From CAYJUM01 sp964478915 (GTDB taxonomy: Bacteria > Nitrospirota > Nitrospiria > Nitrospirales > Nitrospiraceae), in NCBI GenBank assembly GCA_964478915.1, contig CAYZKG010000128.1, forward strand, positions 1-7,356: 7,356 nt of DNA. The letters run 5' to 3'. The position numbers were made by a program, and so were the translations under genes. Below the pieces are notes generated by a model that was given only the letters and a program-made list of their open reading frames with translations, was not told the origin of the DNA and did not search any database. Of the stretch, positions 6,709-7,356 are shown in pieces (within the stretch, counting starts at the first letter, position 1; the number at the start of each line of letters is the position of its first letter).

Positions 6709-6736
6709 GTCGGCCGCAACGTTCCCTGCCCCTGCG
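6709..6736 (+). repeat. SecA-tail repeat, copy C
   Basis: Bases 6710-6736 match secA 3937-3963 at 24 of 27 positions. In the vapC frame, right after its stop, it reads VGRNVPCPC, then AHI and TAG, so both motif cysteines survive. Copies B and C share CAACG-N-TCCCTGCCC where secA has CAATGAACCCTGCCC, so they are closer to each other than to the secA in this window. Confidence 0.65.
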
Positions 6737-6745
6737 CGCACATCT

Positions 6746-6770
6746 AGAAAAGACTCCCGGTCCCTTTTCT
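6746..6770. terminator. Hairpin with A/T-rich arms after vapC, possible bidirectional terminator
   Basis: AGAAAAG (6746-6752) pairs with CTTTTCT (6764-6770) around an 11-base GC-rich loop, 37 bases after the vapC stop. The T-rich arm suits termination, but there is no separate T-run and the GC content of the stem is low, so the hairpin may be weak. Confidence 0.3.
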
Positions 6771-6793
6771 CTGCTCGGTCCCTTTTCTCTGCT
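6758..6793 (+). repeat. 18-bp perfect tandem duplication
   Basis: CGGTCCCTTTTCTCTGCT occurs twice in direct succession (6758-6775, 6776-6793). The first copy shares its CTTTTCT with the hairpin just upstream. Confidence 0.9.
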
Positions 6794-6822
6794 GCAGTCT
6801 GCTCAGATGGCAAAGTCAAGAC

Positions 6823-6857
6823 TTGACCCCATCCATTGACCCCATCCATTTGACCCC
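6823..6857 (+). repeat. 13-bp tandem repeat, about 2.6 units
   Basis: TTGACCCCATCCA occurs at 6823-6835 and 6836-6848, and then TTGACCCC at 6850-6857 after one extra T. The reverse complement contains TGGGGTCAAGTCTTG (6816-6830), which resembles dispersed repeats I associate with REP-type transposase (RAYT) elements; that link is from memory. Confidence 0.7.
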
Positions 6858-7119
6858 GCGACCTCGCCTCGATCAGCCACCCACCTTCCCGTCTCTTATG
6901 TGGTCCCCGGCCGGGACGTACCCATTTCGGCGTGTGGTGCGGCATGCGTCCCCAGGGTTCGAACCGTCATCTTTCTTCTTGTGATAGCCTCGTCTGGCTG
7001 TACCGGAACGGTCGTCAATCGATTCCCTTTACCTCAGTCTAGACACGCGCAAGTAATTGTCCTACCATTTCAAGGAACTCACCAGAACCGGAGGCTGCCT
7101 GCTTGTAGAAAAAACATTT
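6858..7119. other. Stretch with no convincing gene
   Basis: Together with the repeats before it, this leaves about 380 bases without a supported gene. A frame from an ATG at 6900 to a stop ending at 7214 contains a hydrophobic segment and a Cys (VIFLLVIASSGC) that could suggest a lipoprotein start. However, it has no ribosome binding site, an imperfect lipobox, no later structure, and a 95-base overlap with the downstream membrane gene; it may be a decayed gene. GGTTCGAACC near 6957 resembles a tRNA T-arm core but has no cloverleaf around it. Base composition becomes less GC-rich from about 6960 onward. Confidence 0.4.
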
Positions 7120-7356
7120 ATGCCATACCCAAAAGAATTCTCGGTAGTTTTATTTCTACTGCTAATAGGCCTCCTCGCATACCTCCTGCTAGTTGGCAAG
7201 CTGACGGCCAATAGCTTTATTGGCGGCTTGTTGATTTCTGCTTTAGCAACAGCGGTTATCCATAACCTTGATGTACTTAGCCGGTTCGTTTTTAAGGGCA
7301 GAAGAAAAGGGGTCGCCCATCTCGAAGGCTCCGGTCAAGGGGGAATAGGACTCTTC
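7120..7356 (+). CDS. Membrane protein, N-terminal part, continues outside window
   Basis: An ATG at 7120 opens 79 codons without a stop up to the window edge. The product begins MPYPKEFSVV and has two hydrophobic segments (about 8-26 and 32-47) joined by a short loop, then a basic segment (KGRRKG, 59-64) that should face the cytoplasm. I do not recognise the family. Codons such as TTA, CTA, GTA and ATA are frequent here but rare in secA and its neighbours, so the gene may have been acquired by transfer. No close ribosome binding site is seen: a GGAGG at 7090-7094 is too far from this ATG, and the frame is open back to 7057, so the true start could be further upstream at a non-ATG codon. Confidence 0.5.
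   Translation, partial: MPYPKEFSVVLFLLLIGLLAYLLLVGKLTANSFIGGLLISALATAVIHNLDVLSRFVFKGRRKGVAHLEGSGQGGIGLF

Noticed and set aside
6409..6945. A 178-codon minus-strand frame over vapC and the tandem repeats
   Set aside because: It reads through the antisense of vapC and through tandem repeats; the VapC frame has all four catalytic acids.
6950..6970. GGTTCGAACC as a possible tRNA T-arm
   Set aside because: Flanking bases do not form the 5-bp T-stem on either strand, and no acceptor or anticodon arm is found.
7207..7224. GCCAATA / TATTGGC inverted repeat with a 4-base loop
   Set aside because: It lies inside the partial membrane-protein frame without a T-run or other support; probably incidental.

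Overview
The window is GC-rich, tightly packed bacterial DNA anchored by a complete secA gene (preprotein translocase ATPase). An ~18-residue insertion between the nucleotide-binding motifs, the SEC-C zinc tail, the high-GC codon use and the neighbouring gene types suggest a Nitrospira-like bacterium or a related environmental lineage. That taxonomic guess rests on pattern memory and is tentative.

Left part (1-1300). Two genes read leftward: a small secreted His/Cys-rich protein resembling DUF2946 proteins, then an outer-membrane beta-barrel protein that runs off the window. A strong sigma70-type promoter lies so close to the first ATG that the mRNA should be nearly leaderless. The divergent secA promoter is back-to-back with it, and a 14-bp palindrome sits at the predicted secA transcription start.

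Centre (1308-5816). secA is followed on the same strand by a four-helix membrane protein of unknown function and by a membrane methyltransferase-like protein (ICMT/PEMT type) with a long uncharacterised C-terminal domain.

Right part (5817-7356). A complete VapBC-type toxin-antitoxin pair has its own promoter, and a perfect inverted repeat at the predicted start site is a likely autoregulatory operator. After it comes about 380 bases of apparently non-coding DNA with an 18-bp and a 13-bp tandem repeat. The window ends in the start of a less GC-rich membrane-protein gene, truncated by the window edge.

The most unusual signal is a set of three short degenerate copies of the secA 3' end, the part encoding the EKIGRN-PCPCG zinc motif. 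They lie just after the stop codons of the membrane protein, the methyltransferase-like gene and vapC, all in secA orientation. Each downstream gene or module is therefore bracketed by direct repeats of the secA tail, as expected if the secA 3' end has repeatedly served as a site of insertion or recombination. One copy directly follows the vapC stop codon in frame and still reads VGRNVPCPC.
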